Assembly (NCBI RefSeq): GCF_002374315.1
Contig: NZ_NWUX01000015.1
Coordinates: 1 to 64,000, forward strand
Source of the DNA: Vreelandella nigrificans
GTDB lineage: Bacteria > Pseudomonadota > Gammaproteobacteria > Pseudomonadales > Halomonadaceae
DNA length: 64,000 nt
Direction: 5' to 3'
Shown: positions 17,174 to 25,860 of the stretch, in pieces
Layout of the letters: the number at the start of each line of letters is the position of its first letter
How positions within the stretch are numbered: position 1 is the first letter of the stretch
The notes under the pieces: model-generated
What the model saw: the letters and a program-made list of their open reading frames with translations, nothing else
What the model was told of the DNA's origin: nothing
The model's database searches: none
Made by a program: the position numbers and the translations under genes

Positions 17174-17623
17174 TTAGCTTGGTAGCAGCAGTAGTGTCAT
17201 GGGATAAGGCAGCATCTGCGAGAAAAAGAACGCGACACCAAGCCCAAAAGCAACGCTATAGCAACCTACCAGTAACCAGTTGCGCTCCCCTTTAAGGATC
17301 AAGAACAGTGACAAAAAAAGCACAGTGGCAACATCAAAGCCTAAGGTTTCAAGTGACAATACATAGGCGGCAAATAAGCCCACCACGGGTAATGTTTTAC
17401 GCAGGGGCTCGTCTGCAGAAGACCTAAATAGCGAGCCATGCTTCAAGCGCAACGCTAACTCAAGCGCGATAATCGCTAGTACTATGATGGCAAGTGGCAG
17501 TATGAGCAGCAGATTCTGGGGAGTGGCCGATACACGAATGGCATCTAATAAATACCACAGCGTAAAGCCAGCCAAACCCATGAGAACGATAAAGTCCCCA
17601 TAGTCACGTTTATATTCAGACAT
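17174..17623 (-). CDS. tctB: Tripartite tricarboxylate transporter, small membrane subunit TctB
   Basis: A 149-residue protein with four hydrophobic helices, the normal size and topology for TctB, which partners the large subunit. An upstream start at 17656 is open, but the ATG at 17623 has a GGAG at suitable distance and yields the usual N-terminus (MSEYKRDYGDF), so it is chosen here. Sequence conservation in this family is low; the call rests on size, helices and position between tctC and tctA. Confidence 0.9.
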   Translation of the reverse strand: MSEYKRDYGDFIVLMGLAGFTLWYLLDAIRVSATPQNLLLILPLAIIVLAIIALELALRLKHGSLFRSSADEPLRKTLPVVGLFAAYVLSLETLGFDVATVLFLSLFLILKGERNWLLVGCYSVAFGLGVAFFFSQMLPYPMTLLLLPS

Positions 17624-17682
17624 GGTAAAAACTCCATGCTGGCCCCTTATTAACAACAGGGACCAACTATCATGGAAGGATT

Positions 17683-17719
17683 AGTTCGGAAAACCAGTTC
17701 GGAAAACTAGTTCTGAAAC
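17683..17719. repeat. 13-bp tandem array between tctC and tctB
   Basis: AGTTCGGAAAAC occurs at 17683 and 17696, and a variant AGTTCTGAAAC at 17709, giving a 13-base period just after the tctC stop on the minus strand. Confidence 0.6.
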
Positions 17720-17734
17720 ATCAACTCGAAAGCA

Positions 17735-18748
17735 TTAGTTCAGCAAGTGGGCGTACTTTTCAAACACTTGATAGTTCTCGCGCATCAATTCATTGGAGCG
17801 CTCTGGGCCAACCCAAACACCCCCCATTTCATTGCGCTCAAGTTGCTCTTGTACATCTTTACGGGCAAGAGCACTTTGAATCGCCGAAGAGAGCTTCTCA
17901 AAACGCTCTGGGTGCTGGCGCTCCATTTCACTCGTTACCGCAAAGCCACGCATGGAGCCTTGTAGTACCGGCACTTCAAGATCCATCGGTGCTAATGCTT
18001 CATTGATCGGTAGTGCATCCCACTGCTCAATACGCTCATCGCTAACAATCGCCAGCGGGGTAAGAAACTCACGAATTCCCTCACTGCCTTGAGCACTGAT
18101 AGAGACAAAATCCACCTGACCACCCGCCACTGCTGAGCGCGCTTCTCCACCGCTGTTATAGGTCACCAAGTTGAGGTTTTCTTGGGGTATACCCGCTTCA
18201 TCCAACAGCAAGCGAACCATTAAATGGCCCGCTGAGCCTTGCACCACGGCACCACGCACCTGGCCACGCTCTTCGCGAATAGCTTCCAGTAAGCTGGGTA
18301 AGTCTTCGTAGCCACTATCTTTATTGGCAGCGATAAGGTCTAAATCGAACCACTGAAAGTTGATATAAGAAAAGTCATCGACACTAAAGTTAGCACCACC
18401 GGTCAAGATAGAGTTAGGCAGGTAAGGGGCAAATGTCGAGGCATACAGGGTATAACCATCGTCAGGAACATTAAGCACATAGTTGGAAGCTACCTGCGTT
18501 CCCGCACCTGGGCGGTTGGTCACTTGTACCGGTACACCAACCTCTTCTGAGATATGGCCCGACATAATACGGGCCAAGCGATCCGCGCTTCCGCCAGTAC
18601 CAAATCCCACCACCACATTGAGCGGTCGCGTAGGAAAATCATCAGCTACAGCAGGAAGCGCAATCGACAGTGAAGCAATAGCAGCCGTTGCACCTACCAA
18701 TAAAGATTTAATAGTAAACGATAGTGAAGCGCGGGGCGTGTTAAGCAT
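17735..18748 (-). CDS. tctC: Tripartite tricarboxylate transporter substrate-binding protein TctC
   Basis: A 337-residue periplasmic binding protein with an N-terminal signal peptide (cleavage after about residue 35, ALPAVAD). The start of the mature protein, FPTRPLNVVVGFGTGGSADRLARIMSG, and the segment RPGAGTQVASNYVLNVPDDGYTLY are standard Bug/TctC family signatures; the loop around GTGGS binds the ligand carboxylate. It is the first gene of tctCBA, as usual for an abundant binding protein. The ligand is a citrate-like or dicarboxylate compound, not predictable more closely. Confidence 0.93.
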   Translation of the reverse strand: MLNTPRASLSFTIKSLLVGATAAIASLSIALPAVADDFPTRPLNVVVGFGTGGSADRLARIMSGHISEEVGVPVQVTNRPGAGTQVASNYVLNVPDDGYTLYASTFAPYLPNSILTGGANFSVDDFSYINFQWFDLDLIAANKDSGYEDLPSLLEAIREERGQVRGAVVQGSAGHLMVRLLLDEAGIPQENLNLVTYNSGGEARSAVAGGQVDFVSISAQGSEGIREFLTPLAIVSDERIEQWDALPINEALAPMDLEVPVLQGSMRGFAVTSEMERQHPERFEKLSSAIQSALARKDVQEQLERNEMGGVWVGPERSNELMRENYQVFEKYAHLLN

Positions 18749-18868
18749 AGCGAGGCTCTCTTTTTATAAGTTTGTTGATGTTTTGACACAGAAATCACTC
18801 TGTGCGCCTCAAACGCTACCCCACGAAACTGTCACCAACCTTGCATGAAGCCAGAACACAACTAAAGT

Positions 18869-19789
18869 CTAGTCCTCGCTGAGTACCTGCCGATTAAGAA
18901 AAGCGATACCCGCCTCAATGGCACTGCCACGGAACAAAAAGCTGGCAAAGTGCCCCCGAAAGCTTTGCAGGTAAAGTTCGCTTTCAATGTTATTTTCCTG
19001 CAGTGCTTGATAGAAATCAGTAGCGTGATCCACCGGCACTAACCGATCCCAGCTGCCGTGAAATAGAAAAAACGGCGGTGCCTGTGGCGTAATTTGCCGT
19101 GCGGGTGAGGCTAGGCGATATGCTTCGTTTTCTTCAGCACGGGTACCGCCAATAAAGTCGACCACTAGGCGGCCATCGTCAAATTTCAGTAAATCACTCG
19201 GCAGCCCTCCTGCCAGCACAGCGGCTAGACGGCTCTGCTCACCGCCATAGGGCTCGGCCAACGCCCCTTCTACCCCAGCCAGCGCCAACAAACTCACTAA
19301 GTGCGCACCAGAAGAGAACCCGACCCCCACGATGCGGTTGGTATCTACCTGCCACTCTTGCGAGTTAGCATGAATCCATGCCATCGCCTGCTGTAGATCA
19401 TGTAATTGGGTGGGGAAACGGTATTCAGGGGAAAAGCGATGTTCAATATTAACCGTCACGTAACCTTGCTGCGCTAGCTGCTCGGCAATGCCATCCATAT
19501 CGTCGGGCGTGCGGTTGCGCCAGCCGCCGCCATGCACAATCAACGCCGCAGGCCGTTGCTTAGCACTTAACGTATCGGGTAGCAGCACTCTGGCATATAG
19601 CGCTTGGGGCCACTCATCGGGGGTGTAGCGCTGAGGCTGTAGGCGGGTAAAGGTCACTTCCTGCTTACGATGGTCCTCTTCTTTAGCAGCGAGGGAAGGC
19701 GCTCCTTGGTGTATTGAGCCGCACCCACTGATTAGTAGCATTAGGGTGCCTAAGCTAAGGCACTGTCGTATAGCACGTAGAGCTGGCAT
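18869..19789 (-). CDS. Alpha/beta hydrolase lipoprotein (esterase-like)
   Basis: A 306-residue exported hydrolase. The lipobox LISGC places Cys23 as the lipid-modified residue. The fold signatures are the oxyanion motif HGGGW (about residue 86), the nucleophile elbow GFSSGAH (about 157-163), an acid in GSWDRLVPVDHA and a terminal His in RGHFASF, which together look like the hormone-sensitive-lipase/carboxylesterase group. It is probably anchored in the outer membrane or facing the periplasm. The substrate is unknown. It sits upstream of tctC on the same strand (120-base gap), but a functional link is not evident. Confidence 0.85.
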   Translation of the reverse strand: MPALRAIRQCLSLGTLMLLISGCGSIHQGAPSLAAKEEDHRKQEVTFTRLQPQRYTPDEWPQALYARVLLPDTLSAKQRPAALIVHGGGWRNRTPDDMDGIAEQLAQQGYVTVNIEHRFSPEYRFPTQLHDLQQAMAWIHANSQEWQVDTNRIVGVGFSSGAHLVSLLALAGVEGALAEPYGGEQSRLAAVLAGGLPSDLLKFDDGRLVVDFIGGTRAEENEAYRLASPARQITPQAPPFFLFHGSWDRLVPVDHATDFYQALQENNIESELYLQSFRGHFASFLFRGSAIEAGIAFLNRQVLSED

Positions 19790-19804
19790 TCATGCCTCCT
19801 GATC

Positions 19805-19843
19805 TTTTTGTTAACTCTTTTCGTTAACTCTTTTTGTTAACAG
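19805..19843. repeat. 13-bp tandem array, 3 units
   Basis: TTTTTGTTAACTC, TTTTCGTTAACTC and TTTTTGTTAACAG follow one another directly, upstream of the hydrolase start. Each unit contains the palindrome GTTAAC. Confidence 0.7.
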
Positions 19844-19980
19844 AGCCCCACTTAACGCTACGACCCCCTAGTACTTTAAATGATCACGGTTGTTGCACAC
19901 TTTGTGCAAACGGCTTGCACGCCACTCTACGATACTGAGATCGTCAACTTAGCATCCGCTAACTTATTAAGAGGTATGCC

Positions 19981-20382
19981 ATGAAGATGTCACTTCGCCA
20001 ACTATTTGCCCCCGCCCTGCTTGCTGTAGCCTTAATGCCCTTGGCATTCACTGCCCAGGCAGGCCACCATGAAGGGCGCGGCTACGATCGCGAACAAATG
20101 GCAGAGCGTATGGAAGAGCGCCGCCAGGAAGTCTACCAGCGTGCTGAACTAAGCGAAGAGCAGCAAGACGCGCTGAATGAAGCCCATGCCGATCATCGTG
20201 AAGCAGTAAAAGCACTGCAAGAGGAGTATCACGCTCGAATCGCTGAGATCCTCACTGAGGAAGAGCGCCAGGCTGTAAGCGAGGCAATGCGCGAGGTGCA
20301 TGCAGAACAGCGTAGCGAACGCGAGCATGGTAAACGTAGCCATCGCCATGAAAAGCCTGCAGTGGAAAGCGCTGCCGAGTAA
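19981..20382 (+). CDS. Spy/CpxP-like periplasmic stress protein
   Basis: A 133-residue exported, almost wholly helical and highly charged protein. The signal peptide ends near AQA (residue 27). The mature part contains two LTXXQ-type segments in variant form (LSEEQQDAL and LTEEERQAV), the signature of Spy/CpxP proteins, which act as ATP-independent chaperones or as sensors of envelope stress and metals. The C-terminus is rich in His, Arg and Glu. AGAGG precedes the ATG and a strong terminator follows, so it is a single-gene transcript. Confidence 0.78.
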   Translation: MKMSLRQLFAPALLAVALMPLAFTAQAGHHEGRGYDREQMAERMEERRQEVYQRAELSEEQQDALNEAHADHREAVKALQEEYHARIAEILTEEERQAVSEAMREVHAEQRSEREHGKRSHRHEKPAVESAAE

Positions 20383-20410
20383 TCATTTAATCACCGTTTA
20401 ATTTCTTTAA

Positions 20411-20436
20411 AAGCCCGGCTTTGCCGGGCTTTTTCG
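20411..20436 (+). terminator. Rho-independent terminator after the Spy-like gene
   Basis: AGCCCGGC and GCCGGGCT form a perfect 8-bp stem with a TTT loop, followed by a run of T. It lies about 30 bases after the stop. Confidence 0.92.
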
Positions 20437-20520
20437 TCTCTATACTCCGGAATAGCAGGGTGTTAAGCGCATCTGGCGAAAGGTGCTAGCTTGAATTGGG
20501 CGACTAAACCACGTATTTTA

Positions 20521-20538
20521 TTTGAACGTTCATTCAAA
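20521..20538. promoter_or_regulatory. BetI-type operator before betT
   Basis: TTTGAACGTTCATTCAAA contains the perfect palindrome TGAACGTTCA (20523-20532) and outer arms TTTGAA/TTCAAA. The TGAACGTTCA core in front of a choline transporter resembles sites of the choline-responsive TetR repressor BetI. It ends 46 bases before the betT ATG. Confidence 0.55.
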
Positions 20539-20584
20539 AATAAATACTTTGCCTCACCTTGTCTAACAACAGGAGTCTGCCTCC

Positions 20585-22633
20585 ATGGCGAAAGACAACC
20601 CCGTTCTCCCCTCTCGCGACCGGCTCAACCCTGTGGTTTTCCACGGCAGTGTGGCTGGTATCCTTATTTTCTTAGTGCTCACCATAGTATTCACCGAGCA
20701 AGCAGGCGCCTTTTTTGATGCAGGCCTTGCCTGGGTGAGCAAAACCTTTGGCTGGTACTACATGCTGGCGATTGTGGCTTACCTGATATTTGTGGTCGCC
20801 ATTGGTATGTCACGTTTTGGTAGCATCCGGCTTGGTCCCGACCATTCACGGCCCGAGTTTTCGTTGCTCTCCTGGTCAGCCATGCTGTTTGCCGCGGGTA
20901 TCGGTATCGACCTGCTGTTCTTCAGCGTTGCCGAGCCGGTCGCGCACTACTTGGCACCGCCGGATTTAACCCCGGAAAGTCAGGCTGCGATGCGTAACGC
21001 CGTCGTTCAAACCTATCTGCACTGGGGGCTTTCCGGTTGGGGGCTGTACGTGTTGATGGGTATGGCGCTGGCTTACTTCAGCTACCGCCACCGCTTGCCG
21101 CTGGCTATTCGCAGTGCGCTCTACCCAATACTGGGCAAACGTATTCACGGCCCAATTGGCAACGCGGTAGACATCACTGCGGTTATTTCTACGGTGTTTG
21201 GTATTGCCACCAGTCTTGGTATTGGGGTGATGCAGCTCAACTACGGTCTCACCTATATGTTCGGCGTGCCGGAAACGCTTAGCGTCCAGGTGATTTTGAT
21301 TGTACTGGTGGTGGTATTAGCAACGATTTCTGTGGTGACCGGCGTTGAGAAAGGCATTCGCCGCCTCTCTGAGTTCAATATGCTGCTGGCATTAGCTCTG
21401 ATGCTATTTGTGCTCTTTTCCGGCGACACGCTGGTATTACTGGATAAAGTGGTCAATAACGCCGGTGACTATCTCTCTGGATTTGTGGGTGCCAGCTTTG
21501 ATACCTATGCCTTTGCCGGTGAAGAGGCTCAAGAGTGGAAAATGTGGTGGACGATTTTCTTCTGGGGCTGGTGGATTGCCTGGACCCCTTTCGTGGGCCT
21601 GTTCCTGGCACGTATTTCCCGTGGCCGTACCATCCGTGAGTTTGTCGCTGGCGCCTTGTTTATTCCGCTGGCCTTTATGATGGTATGGATGTCCGTCTTC
21701 GGTAATAGCGGTATTGAGCTGGTCGCCAACCAAGGTGTTGCCGAGTTAGGCGAGCAAGCACTGAATACGCCGCAAACCACACTTTATACGCTACTTGAGT
21801 ACTACCCTTACGTTAGCATTACCGCCGCTGTTGTCACTGTACTGGGCATTGTATTCTTTATTACCTCTGCGGATTCCGGCGCCTTGGTCTTGGCCAACTT
21901 CACCTCTATTTTGAGCGACGTAAACCATGATGCGCCGGTTAAACTGCGTATTTTCTGGTCAGCGGTCATTGGCTTGATCACCATTGCGCTACTGATGGCA
22001 GGCGGGCTTGCCGCTCTGCAAAGTGCCGTAGTGATTACCGCACTACCCTTCTCGCTGGTTATTTTCGCCGTTATGGTGGGAATGTATAAAGCACTGAAAC
22101 TTGAAGGCAGCAAAGCTGACGCTCGCCGTATGATTGCGGGCAGCGCACCGGGTGGCGACTGGAAAGAGCGCCTGGATCGTGCCTTGGATACCTCTAACCG
22201 CGCTGGCGCGGCGGCAACGATTGAACACTCGATTCGCCCAGCCATGACCCAGTTTGCCCAAGAGCTTGAAAGCCGCGACCAAACCGCCAACGTCACTGAA
22301 GAGCACGTTGAGGGTGAATCACTGCCTAACTTGACGCTCCAGGTAGACTTTGGCGATGCCACGAGCTTTGTCTACCAAGTGTGCCCGCACCGTATGCGCA
22401 CGCCTAGCTTCATCCCAGCAGACGATGACTTCTATGTGCGTTTGGACGTGTATCTAGCGGAAGGCGGCCAGGATAAAGACCTTAACGGTTATACCCGTGG
22501 ACAGGTGATTGGTGACCTGGTGGCCGAATATGAACGTCACCTTCACTTCCTTACCCTCGCCGGGGAGCAGATGGGCCACGTGCAAGCAATGCCCGGCACC
22601 ATCGGCGAACCGCCGGAAGATTCGCAGATGTAA
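20585..22633 (+). CDS. betT: High-affinity choline transporter BetT (BCCT family)
   Basis: A 682-residue proton/choline symporter for making glycine betaine. It is close to E. coli BetT along its whole length: NPVVF at the start, WVSKTFGWYY, RFGSIRLGPDHSRPEFSLLSW, AGIGIDLLFFSVAEPV, and the tryptophan-rich helix WWTIFFWGWWIAWTPFVGLFLARISRGRTI. It also has the long soluble C-terminal domain (about residues 520-682) that regulates BetT by osmotic state. AGGAG precedes the ATG. No betIBA genes are in this window, so the choline-oxidation enzymes are elsewhere. Confidence 0.95.
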   Translation: MAKDNPVLPSRDRLNPVVFHGSVAGILIFLVLTIVFTEQAGAFFDAGLAWVSKTFGWYYMLAIVAYLIFVVAIGMSRFGSIRLGPDHSRPEFSLLSWSAMLFAAGIGIDLLFFSVAEPVAHYLAPPDLTPESQAAMRNAVVQTYLHWGLSGWGLYVLMGMALAYFSYRHRLPLAIRSALYPILGKRIHGPIGNAVDITAVISTVFGIATSLGIGVMQLNYGLTYMFGVPETLSVQVILIVLVVVLATISVVTGVEKGIRRLSEFNMLLALALMLFVLFSGDTLVLLDKVVNNAGDYLSGFVGASFDTYAFAGEEAQEWKMWWTIFFWGWWIAWTPFVGLFLARISRGRTIREFVAGALFIPLAFMMVWMSVFGNSGIELVANQGVAELGEQALNTPQTTLYTLLEYYPYVSITAAVVTVLGIVFFITSADSGALVLANFTSILSDVNHDAPVKLRIFWSAVIGLITIALLMAGGLAALQSAVVITALPFSLVIFAVMVGMYKALKLEGSKADARRMIAGSAPGGDWKERLDRALDTSNRAGAAATIEHSIRPAMTQFAQELESRDQTANVTEEHVEGESLPNLTLQVDFGDATSFVYQVCPHRMRTPSFIPADDDFYVRLDVYLAEGGQDKDLNGYTRGQVIGDLVAEYERHLHFLTLAGEQMGHVQAMPGTIGEPPEDSQM

Positions 22634-22659
22634 TCGTGTTAGTACTTAACGTGCAAAAT

Positions 22660-22688
22660 AATCCCGGCCACAGCGCTGGGATTTTTTG
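22660..22688 (+). terminator. Rho-independent terminator after betT
   Basis: AATCCC and GGGATT pair around a GC-rich 12-base loop that can itself form further pairs; six T follow. Confidence 0.8.
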
Positions 22689-22701
22689 TGCCTCGGCCTC
22701 T

Positions 22702-22727
22702 CTCAAGACTAATACTCAAGACTAACG
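22702..22727. repeat. 13-bp direct duplication
   Basis: CTCAAGACTAATA is followed directly by CTCAAGACTAACG, between the betT terminator and the SulP gene. Confidence 0.6.
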
Positions 22728-22799
22728 CCCAGTTGTGCAAGGATTAGGGCAGGCGTAGCGTAATGGCTTGTTTTCCCTATCGCTTAGGAGGCTTGCCCC

Positions 22800-24539
22800 A
22801 TGTCCCGCGCCCATCGTCCCTCGGGGTATGTGTTCCCGATACCTGGCAGTGCGCTACTTAACGCTTGGCGCGAAGGTTATTCACTGGGCAAACTCAAACG
22901 CGATGTAATGGCAGGCCTGACAATTGGCGTGGTAGCCGTGCCGCTTTCCATGGCACTAGCGATTGCCACGGGCGTGCCGCCCCAGCACGGGCTTTACACC
23001 GCCATCGTCGCAGGGGCGGTGATCGCGCTAACCGGCGGTTCACGGTTTAACATCTCTGGCCCCACTGCGGCCTTTGTGGTCATTCTGTTCCCCATTGTTG
23101 CCAATCACGGCCTTGGCGGGCTGCTGATAGCCACACTAATGGCGGGCGCTATTTTGGTCGCGCTGGGCCTGTCGCGGCTAGGCAGCCTGATTCAGTACGT
23201 CCCCTACCCGGTCATTCTCGGCTTTACCGCCGGTATCGGCGTAGTGATTGCGCTGCTGCAACTACCTGATTTTCTCGGCTTAGCCGGGGTTCAGCTAAGT
23301 GATAGCACCCTACATAACTTACTGCTGATTGGCCAAGCACTGCCAAGCCTGTCACTGGCGGAGGTAAGCGTTGGCTTGATCACCTTGGCAACGCTGCTGG
23401 TATGGCCGCGTTTAAAGACACCTGTTCCCGCTCCGTTAGTCGGGTTGGCAGTGGGCACTCTGGCTGCCACGCTGCTGCTATTGGGAGGCGTTGAGGTCGA
23501 TACTATTGCTTCACGCTTTAGCTGGGAGTTTCAAGGGGAGAGTGGCAGCGGCATTCCACCCTTCGCACCTACCTTTACCGCGCCTTGGCATTTTCCTGGG
23601 GCGGATGGCACCCCACTTGAGATCAACTTCGCACTGATTCAGGCACTGCTTGGCCCAGCACTGGCCATTGCACTACTGGCGGCCATTGAGTCACTGCTGT
23701 GTGCTGTAGTGGCCGATGGGCTAACCCGTACGCGCCATGATCCTAATGCTGAGCTGATTGGCCAGGGGCTGGGCAACTTGGTAGTACCTTTTTTCGGTGG
23801 TATTACCGCCACAGCAGCCCTGGCCCGCACTGCCACCAATATCAAAAGTGGTGCTTTTTCACCCATCGCCGCCGTGGTGCACTCGCTGGTGGTCCTGCTT
23901 GCCGTCGTCGCGCTGGCGGGGGTGCTGGGGTTTGTCCCTATGGCGGCCCTGGCCGCGTTGCTATTTATCATTGCCTGGAACATGAGCGAGGCACGCCACT
24001 TTGTTCACACACTAAAAAGCGCCCCTGTCAGCGATGTATCAGTGCTGGTGATCTGTTTTGCACTCACGGTGATTTTCGATATGGTCATCGCGGTAGCCGT
24101 GGGTATTGGCCTAGCGGCGGCGCTGTTTATCCGCCGTATGGCGCAGTTGACCAATACCCAGCGTTTAGACACGCCCTTCACTCATGAACATTTTCCACCG
24201 GAAGTAGCGCTCTATAAAATCAGTGGCCCGCTGTTTTTTGGCGCGGCAGAAAAAGCTATTGCCACGTTACGGGTCATTGATCATGGCGTTCGGGTTGTGG
24301 TGCTAGATATGCGCGATGTGCCGAGCTTGGATACCACTGCCATGGTGGCACTGGATACGCTGCGCAGTGAACTGAGCGCGCAAGGTGTAGGCGTAATGTT
24401 TGTTGGGCTGCCACCACGTATGGCATTGAAGATTAAACGCGCAGGTATTCGTCGTGAAGCGGGAAAATTAGCAGTGGTTAGCAATCTGGCCCACGCCGAG
24501 CGTATGGCGCGCCGCTGGTTAGCTGAAAGAGTAACGTGA
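22800..24539 (+). CDS. SulP-family anion transporter with STAS domain
   Basis: A 579-residue inner-membrane carrier. The SulP signature region is present near residues 33-62 (KRDVMAGLTIGVVAVPLSMALAIATGVPPQHGLYTAI), with about twelve helices to residue 440. A C-terminal STAS domain (about 452-560) has the conserved phosphorylatable-type loop in LDMRDVPSLDTTAMVAL. Substrates of this family include sulfate, bicarbonate, dicarboxylates and chlorate-like anions; nothing here decides among them. TTAGGAGG precedes the ATG. It stands alone between the betT terminator and convergent adhP. Confidence 0.92.
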   Translation: MSRAHRPSGYVFPIPGSALLNAWREGYSLGKLKRDVMAGLTIGVVAVPLSMALAIATGVPPQHGLYTAIVAGAVIALTGGSRFNISGPTAAFVVILFPIVANHGLGGLLIATLMAGAILVALGLSRLGSLIQYVPYPVILGFTAGIGVVIALLQLPDFLGLAGVQLSDSTLHNLLLIGQALPSLSLAEVSVGLITLATLLVWPRLKTPVPAPLVGLAVGTLAATLLLLGGVEVDTIASRFSWEFQGESGSGIPPFAPTFTAPWHFPGADGTPLEINFALIQALLGPALAIALLAAIESLLCAVVADGLTRTRHDPNAELIGQGLGNLVVPFFGGITATAALARTATNIKSGAFSPIAAVVHSLVVLLAVVALAGVLGFVPMAALAALLFIIAWNMSEARHFVHTLKSAPVSDVSVLVICFALTVIFDMVIAVAVGIGLAAALFIRRMAQLTNTQRLDTPFTHEHFPPEVALYKISGPLFFGAAEKAIATLRVIDHGVRVVVLDMRDVPSLDTTAMVALDTLRSELSAQGVGVMFVGLPPRMALKIKRAGIRREAGKLAVVSNLAHAERMARRWLAERVT

Positions 24540-24596
24540 AAGAGCAACTGCGAATGCTGGATAGCGGATAGGGAATGGCTGGGGTGAAGCGTTAGT

Positions 24597-24652
24597 GTGA
24601 AGTGCTTTGATGTGAAGTGCTTTGATGTGAAGTGCTTTGATGTGAAGTTCAT
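24597..24652. repeat. 15-bp tandem array, 3 perfect units plus a partial one
   Basis: GTGAAGTGCTTTGAT is repeated exactly at 24597, 24612 and 24627, then breaks off as GTGAAGTTCAT. It lies between the convergent sulP and adhP genes. Perfect identity suggests a recent or actively slipping expansion. Confidence 0.9.
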
Positions 24653-24707
24653 GTGTAACGTTAAACAGGGGAAGTCACCCTCCCCTGGTATTGACGCCAG
24701 CCAGTTA

Positions 24708-25736
24708 TCAGCTCGCCATATCGAGTACAATACGGCCCTCGATTTTGCCGTCGATCATACGCTGAAAAACGTCATTAATATTGTCCAGCGTATCGGTTGC
24801 CACCGTTGCCTTGACCTTGCCCTCAGCGGCGAAGTTCAGCGCTTCCTGCAGGTCGCTGCGAGTGCCGACGATAGAACCACGAATGGTAATCCCATTGAGC
24901 ACCGTGCTGAAAATCGGCAAAGGGAAATCGCCCGGTGGTAAGCCATTGAGTACCAACGTGCCCCCACGGCGTAGCATATTCTGGGCTTGGTCGAATGCCT
25001 TAGGCGATACCGCCGTCACTAGCGCGCCATGGGCACCGCCTATGGTTTTCTTCAGGTAGGCCACTGGATCAGTTTTCATGGCATTAACGGTTACGGTTGC
25101 ACCTAACCGCTCGGCCAAGGCTAACTTACCATCGTCGATATCAACAGCGGCAACGTTCAGGCCCATGGCTTTGGCGTACTGCACCGCCATATGGCCCAAG
25201 CCACCAATACCCGAAATCACCACCCATTGACCGGGCCGGGTATCGGTCATTTTCAAGCCTTTATAAACGGTCACTCCAGCACACAGTACAGGGGCTATTT
25301 CTACAAAATCGACAGCATCTGGAAGGCGCCCTACATAGCCTGCATCTGCAAGGGTGTAATCCGCGAACCCGCCATTCACGCTGTAGCCGGTATTCTGCTG
25401 GGACTCGCAAAGTGTCTCCCAACCACCTAAACAGTGCTCGCAGTAGCCACAGGCAGAGTAGAGCCACGGTACACCGATGCGATCACCCTCTTTGACATGG
25501 GATACGCCAGCCCCCACGGCGACCACATGTCCGACACCTTCATGCCCTGGAATAAAAGGCGGCGAGGGCTTCACCGGCCAATCTCCATGGGCTGCGTGTA
25601 AATCCGTATGGCAAACCCCAGAGGCCGCCACTTTCATCAACACCTCCCCCTGTTTAGGGCGCGGCACGTCTACTTCTTCTATCACCAACGGCTGGCCGAA
25701 TTCGCGTACGACCGCCGCCCGCATTGTGCTATCCAT
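24708..25736 (-). CDS. adhP: Zinc-dependent alcohol dehydrogenase AdhP
   Basis: A 342-residue NAD-linked dehydrogenase oxidising primary alcohols such as ethanol to aldehydes. The catalytic-zinc motif [12 protein letters not shown] follows CHTD (catalytic Cys and Asp), the four-cysteine structural zinc site is present (CGYCEHC...C, about residues 96-110), and the dinucleotide-binding loop is [14 protein letters not shown]. Length and sequence match the AdhP/propanol-preferring class. AGGAG precedes the ATG. The aldehyde dehydrogenase gene on the same strand lies upstream, separated by a hairpin at 25816-25841, so the two enzymes form a two-step alcohol-to-acid route. Confidence 0.95.
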   Translation of the reverse strand: MDSTMRAAVVREFGQPLVIEEVDVPRPKQGEVLMKVAASGVCHTDLHAAHGDWPVKPSPPFIPGHEGVGHVVAVGAGVSHVKEGDRIGVPWLYSACGYCEHCLGGWETLCESQQNTGYSVNGGFADYTLADAGYVGRLPDAVDFVEIAPVLCAGVTVYKGLKMTDTRPGQWVVISGIGGLGHMAVQYAKAMGLNVAAVDIDDGKLALAERLGATVTVNAMKTDPVAYLKKTIGGAHGALVTAVSPKAFDQAQNMLRRGGTLVLNGLPPGDFPLPIFSTVLNGITIRGSIVGTRSDLQEALNFAAEGKVKATVATDTLDNINDVFQRMIDGKIEGRIVLDMAS

Positions 25737-25815
25737 GATGCGACTCCTAATGATGTTTAAATGTGGCAGTTAATCACTGCTATTATCGGTAGCGTGGGCG
25801 TCAGGGGGTAGCAGA

Positions 25816-25841
25816 AGCGCCCGGCAACGTGGCCGGGCGCT
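25816..25841. terminator. Strong hairpin between aldehyde dehydrogenase and adhP
   Basis: AGCGCCCGGC and GCCGGGCGCT form a perfect 10-bp GC-rich stem with a 6-base loop, 20 bases past the aldehyde dehydrogenase stop. The U tract is weak, so it may only reduce read-through into adhP or stabilise the upstream mRNA. Confidence 0.6.
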
Positions 25842-25860
25842 ATTACTGCAAGTTAACCTA

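Noticed and set aside
21808..22362. Minus-strand frame of 184 codons
   Set aside because: Antisense to betT, with no motif and no start signal.
24281..24730. Minus-strand reading frame with a repeated FTSKH peptide
   Set aside because: It crosses the 15-bp tandem array and the end of sulP; no ribosome site or recognisable domain. An artefact of the repeat.
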